This document shows positions 34,194-46,784 of a stretch of DNA of 64,000 nt, piece by piece. The position numbers were made by a program, and so were the translations under genes. Origin of the DNA: Megascapheus bottae (taxonomy: Eukaryota > Chordata > Mammalia > Rodentia > Geomyidae); NCBI GenBank assembly GCA_024803745.1, contig JANJXV010000153.1, forward strand, positions 496,001-560,000, in the 5' to 3' direction. Numbering within the stretch: position 1 is the first letter of the stretch; each line of letters begins with the position of its first letter. A model generated the notes under the pieces. It did no database searches and had not been told where the DNA came from. It saw nothing but the letters and a program-made list of their open reading frames with translations.

Positions 34194-34206
34194 AAAAAGA
34201 GAACTA
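34194..34206 (+). repeat. Target-site duplication, right copy
   Basis: AAAAAGAGAACTA, identical to 33885-33897. Part of the A-run could belong to the tail, but GAGAACTA is beyond any tail. Confidence 0.85.
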
Positions 34207-34414
34207 AAACACAGAAAAACATTATTGGTCATTGTAAAATATCATTTTCTTAATATGTTAGGGAGAAAAGCATATATTTCTCACAAATCAATTTCCACTT
34301 TTATATTTTAAAATATCTATCACTTAGGATGGGAAAGTAAAGTCATTACCTTTACAGTAAGGAATATTTGTATCTCATGTATGTTTGTGTCTTTTTTTCT
34401 ATGACTCATTTTAG

Positions 34415-36060
34415 ATGTCCAGGTAATGGAAAATGTGTTCAAGACCTGCCAGGAAAGTCCACATGAATGTCTTTGTGAAGTAGCAGTTGCAAGTAGTATC
34501 GAAGTGGAGGAAAACGTGAGATTTGCAACAACTTTAAATTTGAGCTCTACACATAATCCAGAGCTGATTAGTAATAACGGTAAAAACTTAGGGGTGAGGA
34601 CTGAGGAGTTCATTAAGTGTCAGAACATGCTTCTGTCCCCTAAGCCTGATGAGATGCATGCTGCATATAGATCTCGTATGTCTCCTGTTCTTAAAAAATC
34701 CATCGGCTATTCAGAGCATTTTATTCATGATTGTGACAGTCCAAAAGATCTGCAGTATCATAATTCTGTTCTCCCTGCCCAAGAAATTCTTCAGGGAGGG
34801 AGGAAAACTGCTAAATGTACTGTGTGATGAAAAATATTGTACTTAACACCGACCATCACTACACATCCGAAAATGTACACAGGAGAGACTCCTCATACAT
34901 GTAGTGAATGTGAGAAATCTTTCAGTAATGAAATACGCCTTACAATACCTCAGAGCAAGTATCCTGAGATATGTGATGCGTACATCAAGTGTGAAAATTA
35001 ATTTCTGAGAAGTCAGACCTGACGCTCCAACCTCGATCTCCAAGAGAAGACAAACCTTATGAATATGACGAACGTAATAAAATTTCTGCCCAGAATTCAG
35101 CTCTCAGCACACATCAGAGATCTCACACAGAAGAGAAATCTTATGAATGGGATAAATGTGGGAAGACTTTTAGACTGAAATCATACCTCACTTTGCACCA
35201 GAGAAGACACACAGAAGAGAAACCTTATGAATGTAACAAATGTGAAAAGTCTTTCACCCAGAAGATACACCTTCGAGTTCATCAAATAACACACACAGGA
35301 GAGAAATCTTATAAGTGTAATGAATGTGGAAAGTCTTTCCAAGGGAAGGGAAAACTTCATGTTCATCAGAGAATACACACAGGAGTGAAACCTTATGAAT
35401 GTAACCAATGTGTAAAGTCTTTCCGACAGAAATCTTCCCTCAAATTGCATCAAAGAACACACACAGGAGAGAAACCTGATGTGTGCAACAAATGTGGAAA
35501 GACCTTATAGTGGAAGTCATATCTTGATGGGCATAATAGAACACACACAGGAGAGAAAACTTATGCATGTAGTGAATGCGGAAAGTCTTTCAAATGGAAG
35601 GTAAAACTCCATGTTCATCAGAGAATATACTCAGGAGAAACACCTTATGTGTGTAACATATGTGGAAAGTCCTTCACACAGAAGCCAAACTTCAACATGC
35701 ATAAGACAATTCAAACAGGAGAAAAACCTTATGAATGTAACCGATGTGGAATGTCTTTCAAATGGAAGTCTTCCCTCAGATTGCATCAGAGAACACACAC
35801 AGGAGAGAAACTGTACGAGTGCATCAAATGTGGTAAGACCTTCAGATGGAAGTCACATTACAGGAGGCATAACAGAATTCACACATATTAGAAACCTTAG
35901 GAATATAACCAAAGTTGAAAGTCTTTCGTGCAGTATTCACCCTTCAGGAAGCGTAAGAGAGTTCACACATATGAGAAGCCTTAGCAATGTAATAAATAGG
36001 AAAGACTTTTTAGTCTGTGGAAGAAAACTCAGCTTGTGTCACAGAACCAACACAAGATAA
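34415..36060 (+). pseudogene. Spacer and C2H2 zinc-finger exon, disrupted
   Basis: Acceptor TTTTAG at 34409-34414. The spacer is open to a TGA at 34825. Finger remnants follow with HTGEKP-type linkers. Finger 1 (about 34890) lost its histidines, finger 2 lost its cysteines, and finger 3 has Trp for the first Cys. Fingers 4-6 (35237-35460) keep the C..C and H...H positions. Finger 7 has the TAG at 35508. Fingers 8 and 9 have a Tyr or Gln replacing the last His, and fingers 10-11 are again well formed before TAG at 35889. The array has at least eleven recognisable units. Confidence 0.9.
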
Positions 36061-36627
36061 AACCCTTAATGAATGTAGCAAATGTTCAGTCTTTTCCCCA
36101 GAAGGCACAAGTCAAGATTTATCACTAAACACCCACAGGATAGAATCCTATGAATAAAATGAAAGGGAATTTTTTTTGAAGAACTCATAGTTGAGTTTGC
36201 ATGATACCACACAGACACAGGATAAAAATCGTATGAATATAAGAATATGAAAAATCCATCATGAACGCATGACTAAGTATAAAATGCACATAGGAGAGAA
36301 AAACCTTATGAATATTACAAATGTGGAAAGTGTTTGACCTGGAAGGCATACTTCTGTGTTCATCACAAACCTGATTCCCATAGAAGAAAAGAAAACTAAT
36401 GAATAGAACAAATGTGCAATGACTTTTAATCAGAAGTCAGTCTTCAGTACATTTCAGAACATACACAATAGAGAAATTCTGAGTAATGAAAAACATTTAG
36501 CTATATATAGAATCTCTGTATATGGGAGCATTAGGGTAAGTCTTCTAAACAAAGTCAACCTTCAGCAAGCATTAAGAGCACTCACAGAAGAAATAATAGC
36601 ATGTAGGAAAACCTTTGTCAGAAACCT

Positions 36628-36803
36628 CTAAAAGCTGACTGTGTGGCTTAGTGGTAGAGTGCTAACCTATCAAGGATGAAGGCCTGGGTTAGATTCCTCA
36701 ATACTACGTGAAAAGAGCAAGCCAGAAGCAGCACTGTGGTTCAAATGGTAGAGTGCTAACCTGGAGCAAAAGTAGCTCAGGCACTGAGTTCAAGCCTAAG
36801 AAT

Positions 36804-36804
<1 letters not shown>
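36628..36804 (+). repeat. IDL-Geo SINE
   Basis: ID part TTAGTGGTAGAGTGCTAACC and Geo part TGGTTCAAATGGTAGAGTGC. Its end runs into the AG repeat. Confidence 0.87.
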
Positions 36805-36887
<83 letters not shown>

Positions 36888-36888
36888 C

Positions 36889-36935
<47 letters not shown>

Positions 36936-37020
36936 CAGAAAGAGAGAGAGAAAGAGAGAAAAGAGAGAGAAACGGGAACTTCTAAATTTTACAGAGAGAG
37001 AAGGAGACAGAGAAGGAGAC
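36805..37020 (+). repeat. (AG)n and (ACAG)n compound microsatellite
   Basis: A pure AG run (36805-36885), then GACA units, then mixed GAGA. Open frames here are repeat artefacts. Confidence 0.97.
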
Positions 37021-37079
37021 AGAAACTAATTTCTAAACTTTACAGTCTTTCTATTTCTTTACAAATTCGTCTATGTCAT

Positions 37080-37437
37080 TCTTTCTGACAGAAGCACAGA
37101 ATTCCATTGTGTAAAAATACCATATTTGATCTACTCATCAACTGACGGGCATCTGGGTTGGTTCCATACCTTTGCCATAGTAAATAGTGCTGTGATAAAT
37201 GTTATTGTTCTAGTGAATTTAGTATGTCCTATCTGGCCGATTGGCAAGTAGTGAAATTGCTGGATCACAGGGGAGCTCTATGTTTAGTCTTTTTGGGATA
37301 CTGCCATAGTGCTTTCCATAGTGGTTGAAGGAGTTGGCAATCCCACCAGCAGTGTAGTAGTGATCCCTCCTGGCCACATCACCTCCAGCATACGTTATTA
37401 GATTTCTGGATCTTGGCCATTCTAACTGGAGTGAGGA
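37080..37437 (-). mobile_element. LINE-1 ORF2 distal fragment, minus strand
   Basis: The reverse complement reads the distal ORF2 region (CACTCCAGTTAGAATGGCC ... GGATCACTACTACACTGC ... ATGGAACCAACCCAGATG ... CACAATGGAATTC). It adjoins an oppositely oriented piece of more proximal L1 sequence. Confidence 0.85.
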
Positions 37438-37925
37438 GGAAAAGGGAAAGAGAAACTGAAACTTTCTCTCCTTACAGATGACATGATTCTGTATTTAAAG
37501 AACCCTATAGACTCTACTCCAAAGCTGCTTGAGCTGATATAAAACTTTGGTAAGGTAGCAGGGTATAACATTAACCTTCAATGTCAACTGCCTTCTTATA
37601 TGCCAAGAAACGAGAGGAATGAGGCAAGAATCAGGATAGCAACTCATTTTGCTATCAAAGAAAATAAAATACCTAGGAATTAACTTAGAATGTAAAGCAC
37701 CTTTTTGATGGAACTATAAACCCTGGAGAAGGAAATTAACGCAGAACTGAGGAAATGCAACAACCTATGCTCCTGGTTTGGAAGAAGTAATATTGTAAAA
37801 ATGGCAATCTTGATAAGGACTATCTACAAATTCAGTGCAATATTCATCAAGATCAGAATGTCATTCTTTAAAGAAACAGAAGAGGAAATCCAAAATTTCA
37901 CTTGGAATAATAAAAGACCCCTTAT
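37438..37925 (+). mobile_element. LINE-1 ORF2 RT fragment, plus strand
   Basis: Reads the RT region from TTACAGATGACATGATTC (FADD-equivalent) to TTCACTTGGAATAATAAAAG, with several frameshifts. Together with 37080-37437 it forms the inverted-5' structure typical of twin-primed L1 insertions. Confidence 0.85.
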
Positions 37926-38310
37926 AATCTGTCTTCTTGCATGATACATAATGTTTAATCTCACCTTCTCCACCAAAATCTCACCTTTCTCATTGAGACA
38001 TAGGTGGCCCTGTTTACTAGCAGCAAAGGCTCAAACGCGCAGTTTCAGGTGTCACCACTGCCTCTGTTACTGCATAGATCCAACTCTGTCATTGATTCTG
38101 AGGTCTGCTCTGGGAGTCTTGGTCACAAGTTGTTCTGTGGCATCTGCTGCCAGCCTGTGCCTATTTGCTTCCTTTTCCTCCAGCAGCCTACAACAGGGAA
38201 TGAAGTTCAGGCGCTGATGCTCTCCTTCATATGCAGGGCAGGATGAGCCCAACCCTCACTCATCTTCCTCTTCCAATTTTTGGGAAAAAATGTGCTGGCT
38301 GAAGTCCTCA
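37926..38310. other. Unassigned stretch with short open frames
   Basis: Two overlapping plus-strand frames of 80-88 codons lie at 37951-38246. I recognise no family. The cysteine-rich reading is not backed by motifs or splice sites. Confidence 0.4.
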
Positions 38311-38540
38311 GGTGTGGTGCATGGCTGATCCACACTTTTATTTCAGGCTGGTCACGAGGCTGAGATCTGAGTATGGAAGTTCCAAGTCACCTAGAACAGG
38401 AAAGTCTGATAGATTCTTACTACCAAAAATAAAAACAGCTGGAAATGGAGTTTGTGCTCCAGTGGTAAAGGGCTAGTCTTGAGTACAAATGCTTAGTGCC
38501 CAGGCCCTGAGTTCAGGCTCCAGCACTGCCAACAACCTCA
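38311..38540 (+). repeat. SINE, 7SL/B1-like head plus Geo tail
   Basis: The head resembles GGCTGAGATCTGAGTATGG. The Geo part has GGTAAAGGGCTAGTCTTGAG and GAGTTCAGGCTCCAG. Confidence 0.75.
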
Positions 38541-39445
38541 CTTTAGTGAGATTTTAGCTTTATCCATGTAGGCACATCTCACTGGAATCTTTGCTGCTAG
38601 AGATAGTCTTCATAATTTTGTCTCAAGGTAAAGGTCCTCCTGGGGTAGTACACAAAAGGTGTCATGGAGAGAGGAGCCCCACTTGAAGATGGCATAGGTC
38701 AAGCCAGCATGGAGTTGGCACATCAGTCTTTTTCATAGCACCACCTACCAGTGAATGTCAAATGACAGTGATTGTTGTGGGATTGTGTGATTGAAGTGCC
38801 CCATTAAGGGCAGTGTTAGCACATCCAAACTTGGATACCAGGAATGCTTAAATCTCAAAGCTAAGATTTCTGTTGGCTACAGAAATGCTGGTGTGTCTGT
38901 GATTCACTAAAAGTTCAGGTGCAAAGATTCTGAAGCTTGATGCCATGTGTTTATTCCATTTAGTAAAATTATTTTAATGCACTGTATAAGTTAAAACATT
39001 TGATAAGAGTCAGGGGTAGTGAAAACATTGTTCTTGAATTCAGGTGTCTGGCAGGGTAATGGGGGGTGTTGGTGGCTGGGACTATGAAGCTGGAGCTGCT
39101 ATCAAACCATGGATCATGTTCCTCTTTGTCTGGGAGAAATGACTCCAAAGATGAAATTTGAATGGTGAGGAAAAGATGATGATGTACTCAGGAAATTTCT
39201 CTTAAACAAATGCTCATGTGGAAGTGGGATTGGGGCTGGGCATGTCTGAGGCAGAGCTTAAGGGGGCTTCTCATGGCGTTGAGAACGTTCCTTGCGACTT
39301 CAACCATGCAGCAGGGTGTTTTAGATGACCATTGTGAGATGGATGGAATAAGACTGGAGACAAGATGAATGCTGGGATCCTGCAATGCTCTTGCATGAGT
39401 GGCTGGTGGCTCACCTGAAAGAACTAATTATGTCTAAAAAAGAAA
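38541..39445. other. No gene or repeat recognised
   Basis: Only short chance open frames. No SINE, L1 or splice-supported exon seen. Confidence 0.5.
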
Positions 39446-39695
39446 TCAGGAATTTGTTTTGATTAGATAATACCTGTAATCCGAGGCATATTCAGGATCC
39501 TGATCTTAGTATTGTGGTTTAAAACCAACCCAGCAAAGGGAAAAATGCATGAGACTCATACTCCCAGCTTAGAGCAAGAACAAAGATTGAAGTAGAGCTG
39601 TGGCTCAAGAGCTAGAGTGCTACCTTGAGCAAAGAAAAGCTAAGAAAAAGCTCCAGGTCTTGAGTTCAAGGCCAGGAATGAAAGAAGGAAGGTAA
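39446..39695 (+). repeat. SINE, degenerate 7SL head plus Geo tail
   Basis: ACCTGTAATCCGAGGCATAT head; Geo part GTGGCTCAAGAGCTAGAGTG; AAGG-rich tail. Confidence 0.75.
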
Positions 39696-40587
39696 AAAAG
39701 GGAAGTATGTGAGGAAGGGAAATATATAAATGAAAGAGAGAAGGAACTAGAAATTTAAAACTAGAGAATATTTAAAAGTCATCAGTCCTTCTAAGAAAAG
39801 TGTTGGAGTATGGGTTCTATATGTGGTGAACTGGAAGCCCAGCAGTGACTTGTTAACCAAAGAGTCACCATGATGAGCAAAGGATAGAAATCTGCATGAG
39901 CCTCTTAGCGGATGGAGTCACAGAAGAGAACCTCAGCTCCCATCCCATAGTTAGAAGTATATAGAGATGGGGAAGTTGGCATCACCTTGATGTCATTGTG
40001 TCCATGGAGACTGGAAGCCATGGCTCTGTGAAAGCACAATGTTCTGGTTACTGAGCTGAGAGGCTGAGGAGAGCCAAGTCCTGGCCATGAAGAAATCAGA
40101 GTGGCAGCAGAGCAACTCTGCTGCAGTGTGTGCCTGCTTGGCTGTTCTTATTCTGTGGTGGATCAGGCCGGAGCGGGTGATAGTAACTGTTTTGTGGTCA
40201 CAAGCCCTTCACCAAGAGCTTCCTCTGGGATCCTCATAAGCTACAGGGTGGCTGGTGGTGGGATGTGTGTGGGGTGGAAGTGACAGAGGGTTGGACGCAT
40301 GGCAAAGTGGGTGAAGAGATGAGAGGAATGATGAGAGCCCAGTTCATTGGTTTCCAAGGTTAATCGGTGGGAGGTAGAGAGGCATGATGGAGGAATGATG
40401 GAGGCAGGGGAAGGTGGTGACAGAGTGAGGCCATCTGTAGTGCCAGCCTGGCCATCATCTGAAGCCCATAGGCAGCTTCCTGATCCTTCACTTAGTCCTG
40501 CTCCTTGTGGAGGGAATGTCACGTGTACCCAGGGCTAGGGGTGGCGCAATGTCAGTAGCACCTGGAGAACCATTGGTCTCTACCTGG
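39696..40587. other. Left flank of copy B, no feature recognised
   Basis: The counterpart for copy A lies outside the window, so I cannot tell whether the duplication extends here. No gene motif recognised. Confidence 0.4.
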
Positions 40588-40918
40588 GTGAGGAGTGGTT
40601 ATGGCTCCCATGCTGGGTGGCCTGATTGCTATGGAACAGATCTCTCCTTAGCTACCACAGTCAGTGGCTGCTCTCCATCTAGGGTTAGGGCACCTGCTCA
40701 GCCATCAGGACACCCCATGACAGGACAGAGGCCTACAATTCAGATGGCAGCACAGGGGTGAAGATGATCTCACCGTAGCCCTAGTTACATGGCTGTCCCT
40801 GCATGCAGGACAGGATGAGCTGGGGGAAGATGTTCTCTGTGTTTTTCCACAGCCTATCCCGGCCTCTTCTTGTGTCTGATTAGACCAAGAGAGTACCAGG
40901 TTTCCTCTCATAGTCCTG

Positions 40919-41039
40919 GTTCTTTTTCTTTTACAGTCATGAGGCTTGAACTCAGGTCCTGGGTACTGTCCCTGAGCTCTTTTGCTCAAGGTTGATGCTC
41001 TACCATTTGAACCATAGTGCCATTTCCAGCTTTTCCTTT
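40919..41039 (-). repeat. SINE fragment, Geo monomer, antisense (copy B)
   Basis: Counterpart of 331-452 in the duplication. Confidence 0.75.
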
Positions 41040-42829
41040 TCATGTGGATCTCTGATATCTCCAATGCTGTACCTGCAGGGAGGCACTCACCCTACAGACA
41101 GAGCCACCTCTGCCATGACTGTGACTGCCCACAACCCTCACACCCACTCCTTGCACACCCCTCGACTCCAGTTTTAGCTCCTCTTGGACTGGGTGTCCAG
41201 CCTACCCCTTCCTACACTCACAAAGGGTCTACAATTGTCTTCAAAGGGTCCTTTCTTCTGCCAGCCAGAGTACAGACTGTGCACATCTTGACGATCTCAG
41301 AGCTCAAAGCCAAAGGCTGAAATGCAGAAGGGGGTGACCCAGTAGCTGCACAGGGCCCATGGATCATCCTGTGCATCCCCCAGCCTGTGACTTCCCCCAC
41401 CCCCTTGGCAGGGAAGCTCCATGCCCACATCCTGATCCCTGGTCCCCTCCAATTCCATTCTCCCTTGGATTTTGCAGACTGTCTACCATCAGGATCTAAA
41501 ATTCTATTCATCACTTTATGTCCTTATCACTGATTTGCTACTTTGACAGGATCTCCCCGTGCCTGGAGAGTGGGCATGTCATGTACTCTCTGTGGAGAAG
41601 TTGCCCCAGGAGGAGAAATATGCACTTCATGTGAGTGTTGGACAGGGCAGGAGGGCTCCCAAGGATCAGAAGCCACAGGAGGGGTGCAGATGGGGGAATG
41701 CTAGGGGCCCCAGGGTACAGTGGGAGTTAGGGCACAGTTGGTTCCTTCTGCAGGGTTGACACCGCTTCACAAACCCAACAGAATGAGGTTCACATTACAG
41801 ATATCAGAGACAGTGCAGATTGCCTATGGGCCCAGGGGTCACTGTCACCCCCAGATGCTGGCTGCATGCTGGGATGCACGCAGAGATGTTTTCAAGATCA
41901 GATAATGAGGATGTTGCAGGGTGTAACCATTCTTTTCAGATGGCTCTCTAGCTCTCTTGAGCTTCATCTCTATCTTTGGCTTTTTCTTGGCAGTTAACTG
42001 GAAATGAGAGTTTCATGGACTTTCCTTTCTGCACTGGCTTCAAACAGAAGCTATGCACAATTTTCAAACCATACCCTACTGAAGAAGGGAAGCTTGATCT
42101 GGTGCTTAACTGGGTTGCACTTTGGCTCCGTTTGCTATGCCTCACGGGAGGGGGCTCATCATTTGTAGACTAAGATCTCATGACCTTCAAAGCCAAATGC
42201 TACCTGAAAGTTGAGGGTCCCAGCCTATGTGTTGGGCCGGGGTGAATACATTCTCTGTTATGCTGGGTCATCAACACATGTTTTAAGCTGGAAGTAGGCA
42301 GTGCCACATTTGATAAGAACATCTGCCAGAGATTGTCACCTCATGAAAGCAGATTCTAAATTTGTATTCCATTTCCTGTGGTGGAGAAATCCCCTCCAAG
42401 TTAGACAGGCTCACATCCACCTGCAGGTCACACTCCGAATGCACCCTTGAGTGTCCTCATGGTATTGGGATCTAAGTTTGTAGGGAATGCTGGTTTAGTC
42501 CATGAATTAGCTGGAAAAGAGATGACAAACGTGTTGTGGATTAATATGAGAACAATTTAAGAAGCCCTGGAGGAGTATCAACCTGACCCTCTGTGGTGCT
42601 ATAAATCTGATAGGATGTTCCAGACTGAGAAACAATCACATGGCTTTGTGTTTGGCATCCAGACAAGTGAGTGCATGTCTTAGCTGTCAGCCAATACAGA
42701 GGAGGACATGAATAAGTGGGTGGAAAGCATCTGTCAGACCCCTGTCTGGGGGCAGGTGGAGAGAACATAGGAAGGTAGATACCATGGCTGTGGTGGGGCC
42801 AAAAAAAGGGTAAAAGAGGCAAAGGAACC

Positions 42830-43018
42830 AGGTACTGGTAGCTCAAGACTGTCATCCTAGCTACTCAGGAGTTTGAGATCTGAGGATCACAATTCAAAGC
42901 CAGCCCAGGACAGAAACTCCATGAGACTCTTATCTGCAATAAACTACTGAATGCAAGAAGCTCAAGCTCAGTGACAGCATCCAGGCCTAGCGTTCAAAAC
43001 CCAGGACTGCCAGAAAAA
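42830..43018 (+). repeat. SINE, 7SL/B1-like head plus Geo-type tail (copy B)
   Basis: Counterpart of 2243-2436. Confidence 0.8.
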
Positions 43019-44089
43019 AGTATCAAAGGACAAGAAGCTGGCCAAAAGTTAGAGGGACTCTATCTTGACAAACAATACAATGGTAAGTTGCACTCAGAAG
43101 ACTTGCACAAAATCTGGAAATGCCTGAGACCTATCTATGTATGTTTCCTGTTTGTCTAAATACATATGATTATGCATTTATATATTAGCATAGAGAGACA
43201 GATCAATACATATGACTATACATATATACATAGCCAGACACTTATGGGTGGGTGGTATACTGTGTGAGAGTTTGTGTTTGTGTTTTGTGGATGGCTATCT
43301 CTGTTTAAGAAAGATAGAAAATATGTAAATATCTTTAAAAAAACTTGAAAAAAATATAGAGAGACATAAGCTCTTGAGGGAATCTGAAATGACAAGATTA
43401 TTCACAGGCACGTTTATCCTTATGGATTCCTCAGCAAGTTTTAATTTTTTTCATTATTTTCTTTCTTTTTTTGAACCAGTGCTAAGGATTTCTCTCAGGG
43501 ACCAGGTGCTGCCACTTACTAATTTTCTCATGGCTGGTACAAGAGGAACTGAGCCACAGTTCCACTTTTGCCTTATTTATTCGTGCTTAACTGAAGATAA
43601 AGATTTCTATCAGTGACTTTCTTTCAGGGGCTGGATTCTTACGAGGATCCCCAGACCTCAGCCTTCTCTATAGCTACAATTAACAATATGAGAACCCAGC
43701 ACTGGGTTCCAATGCACAGGGCAAGAAATTGAGTGAATCTCTCAACTCCAATTAGCTATAATAAGCTAGAAGTGAAAGACCAATACCTTTGAGGAAAAGA
43801 TGCTGAGGGTTATCACACAGGCCCTATGAGTAAGCCCTAAACCCTGTACACATGTGTGCATGCACACATAGGCAGATACACACACACACGCACACACACA
43901 ATATCTCAGGCAATATTGTATTTTGAATTAATATACAAAGATTGGACAACAGGATAGCAAGTAATAAAATCTGTTTTTCTTGTCTACATTGAGGGAAAGG
44001 GATAAGTCACAAGATGCAGAAGCGAAGAATTCAGAGGCAAATGCTGTGAGTGAATAACTTGTAAAAAGCACATTTCTTTCCTTTTGTTT

Positions 44090-44279
44090 TTTCTGCCATT
44101 CCTGGGGCTTGAACTCAGGGCCTGAGCACTGCTTTTGGCTTTTCCCAAGTCTAGCCCTCTGCCACTTGAGCCACATTGCCATATGGATTTTTATATCTGT
44201 GTGATATTAAGGACTCAAACCTAGATCTTCATGGATGCTAGGCAAGCACTCTACCACTGGGCCAAACTCTAAACTCCGA
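44090..44279 (-). repeat. IDL-Geo SINE, antisense (copy B)
   Basis: Counterpart of 3514-3702, with the pyrimidine-rich tail at its left shortened relative to copy A. Confidence 0.88.
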
Positions 44280-44506
44280 TAAAGTATTTATAAATAGTCA
44301 TCATCATCATATCAAAATATCCTTTCTCCTACAAAGAATGAACACTTATCTATGTCTGTAAGACTTTTTTATCTCACCAATGCTTCTGTGATTTTCCCAC
44401 TTGCATTTTTACAGATGACAGCACAGATATTCATCAGGAAGAAAAATAGATTACGATACAGAAATCTAACAACGTCCTAGTAGATTGAAGTGAAAAATAT
44501 GTGCAA

Positions 44507-44697
44507 GATGGCCTGGGTGTTTCATCTATTTGTAGAGTGCTTGGCTACCACACAAAAAGACTCCGGTTTGATTCTGCAGTACCATATACATAGAAAACGC
44601 TGGAAGTGGTGCTGTGGCTTGGTGGGACAGCTATAGCCTAAAGAAAGCCTAAGAACAATGGTCAGGCTCTGAGGTCAATTCCCAGGACTAGCAAATA
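44507..44697 (+). repeat. IDL-Geo SINE (copy B)
   Basis: Counterpart of 3930-4122. Confidence 0.88.
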
Positions 44698-45446
44698 AAG
44701 GTGCAAGTGGCAAAATGCAAGCTGAGAAGGCACTGTGAAGCAAAATGTTTTGTGAAGGGTAAGGGGAATAGTGACAGTTAAGTTTGGATCTTACGTAAGA
44801 AAGGCTCCTTGAGCCTGAGACCAGGCTAGCACTTACGCCTAGTTAATGACTTGGGATTTGAACAAAAAGGTGTGCTGTTTACTACATCGATATGTGAAGT
44901 GGGAAGGGAGATTCAGCCTCCAGTATGTCTTTGGGGAGGTCTTCTGTGAGCAAGGAGCTTTGGTCATTGGGCCTTGAAAGGTGACCCTACCTCCCTCACA
45001 ATAGAACAGAATATGCAACCCTGGTAACCAAGCCACTGTATGTGACAACCAGCTCAAGGCAGCTCCCTTGGCCTGTGGCTCAGAAGGAAGAAAGATGTTG
45101 CTGTGCTGTTGCCAACGGTCAGGAGGCTCGGATCTCAGGCATGAGAGATATGGATCTCTCACTTGAAGAAGTAGATGCTGGATCAGTGCCAAGCCAAAAT
45201 TCCAGTATATCAGGCATTTCTCTAGGAAGAAAGCCAGGAAACTCCAGGGCAACTCAGATGAGGTATATTGAGAGGAAACCTATTTGAACCCATCATCCTG
45301 CCCACACACTACAACCTTCTTGTGTGCTTTCAAGTGACTCTACTGAGATTAGAGTGTGTCATTTCCAATCTACTCTATTCCAATTCCTCAGTGTGAAGAG
45401 TGGTCCCATTCCTACGTTTGAAATATCCACTGTTTTGCCAACATAG

Positions 45447-45640
45447 TGTGATGGTAAGTCAGCTCAGACTCTGAATGAGCCTTGTAACCTATGGATCCTA
45501 GAGGAAGGCCTGTTGGAGATGCTGCTGACAAAGCTGATCCCTGCCTACCAGAAAGGTGATCTCTTTTATGTGGGAAACTTCCTGCACAATTTCAAATAGT
45601 GGAGGACAATGTAGTAGTTGCTGGAAATTCTCTTGAAAAA
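45447..45640 (+). pseudogene. RalGDS-like REM-domain exon 1, copy B (decayed)
   Basis: Counterpart of 4871-5062. It keeps the reading GDLFYVGNFLHNFK that copy A lost through a 4-base deletion, but has a TAG immediately afterwards and two more in-frame stops before the LLEILL segment. The donor-like GTGAGT is at 45641. The family assignment rests on the alignment with the RalGDS REM domain, as in copy A. Confidence 0.65.
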
Positions 45641-46076
45641 GTGAGTGTTCCCCCTCCAAACCCAGGTTTGCTCACCCCTCCTGGCCAAGTCTTGGAATAC
45701 TTGGCTCCTCTCTGAGCCTGTTTGGTTCACTGGGGTGTTCACAGGGCAGCTAAGCATGATACAAGTGCCCAAACTACTTCATTAAGACTGGGACACCATG
45801 CCATTTCATTTCCCTCACAAGCTACTGGAGTCTCAACAGTGTGCTTACTGAGAAGTTGGATTTCAGGCATGAGTAAGTGGCTCCCAACTGCAGCCCTCAC
45901 CTAGGTGACATCCTAGGAAATCCCATTTCCCAGTAAGAAATGAGGTGTCAGTACTAATGGCGGAGGCCTGTGAAATACTGGAGTCAGAGGAAAAGCTGGG
46001 GGCTGAATCACTTTTGAGCCATCAGGGAGGGATTGTGATAGCTTTGCCTGTTAGAACCTGAAAGCATTTACATTTT

Positions 46077-46292
46077 GGTGTGTGGTCCAGTGCTGCCACT
46101 TGAACCTGAACCCAGGTCTAAATGCCATCCCTTTGGTGTTCAAAAATTAGCCCTGTACCATTTGAGTCATAGGTCAAGTTCTGGCTTTTTGCTGCCTAAT
46201 TGAAGACAAGTGCCTTTAGATTTTACTGACTAGACTGGCTTTCCACTGTGATCTTCAGAGCTCAGCCTGCTGGGTGGCTAAGATTAGAGGAA
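46077..46292 (-). repeat. SINE, 7SL-head/Geo type, antisense (copy B)
   Basis: Counterpart of 5500-5722. Confidence 0.7.
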
Positions 46293-46590
46293 TGAGCATT
46301 TAGTTCTTTATTTAGAGCATTCACTTATTGATTTATTTAGAGCATTTACTTAGTTAATTTAAGGTGCGTTTACTGTGGACACATGCATAGAGGCCTCTCT
46401 CAGAAGCTTCTTGAAGTGGGGTGTAAAAGTCATCCTGTTCTCGAGTGTCTCTTACCCCCCTCCAAGCACATAAGTGCACATCTCTGCAGGACAGCCACAG
46501 CATTAGATTCCTGCAAGAAAGGGGCTTTTGTAGAAGGCTCAGGATGTAGAGAGAAGGCTCTCACTTTCCTTGTACCGAATGTGCCCACAG

Positions 46591-46784
46591 CATCATGTGT
46601 TCCATCTACACGATGTGAATGGACTTCTACCCCAGTGATTTCTACGAGTTCAAGAACTGCCACACCATGACACAACTCAAGCTCTATATGAGGCTCCACA
46701 TGCCGGCTTTGGACCTGCTCTTCTAAACACATACTTTTTGACCAGCTGGAGGAATGTGCGAACAGTAAGACCAAGAAAAACTAG
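46591..46784 (+). pseudogene. RalGDS-like REM-domain exon 2, copy B (decayed)
   Basis: Counterpart of 6014-6206. It has the same in-frame TGA in place of the conserved tryptophan and the same TAA before the QLE-type ending. The MDFYPSDFYEFKNCHT segment is kept, followed by a change of ACC-CTG-ACA to ACC-ATG-ACA. MRLHMP is retained here, closer to the family's 'MPGSD' than copy A's MRLHMS. Confidence 0.65.

Noticed and set aside
36895..36935. Regular short repeats that could suggest a CRISPR-like array
   Set aside because: A pure ACAG microsatellite with no spacers, in mammalian DNA.
36708..37088. Arg/Glu-repeat open frames
   Set aside because: Produced by the AG/ACAG repeat and the preceding SINE.
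37951..38246. Two overlapping 80-88-codon frames as a possible gene
   Set aside because: No motif, splice signal or second copy supports coding, so it is listed only as unassigned.
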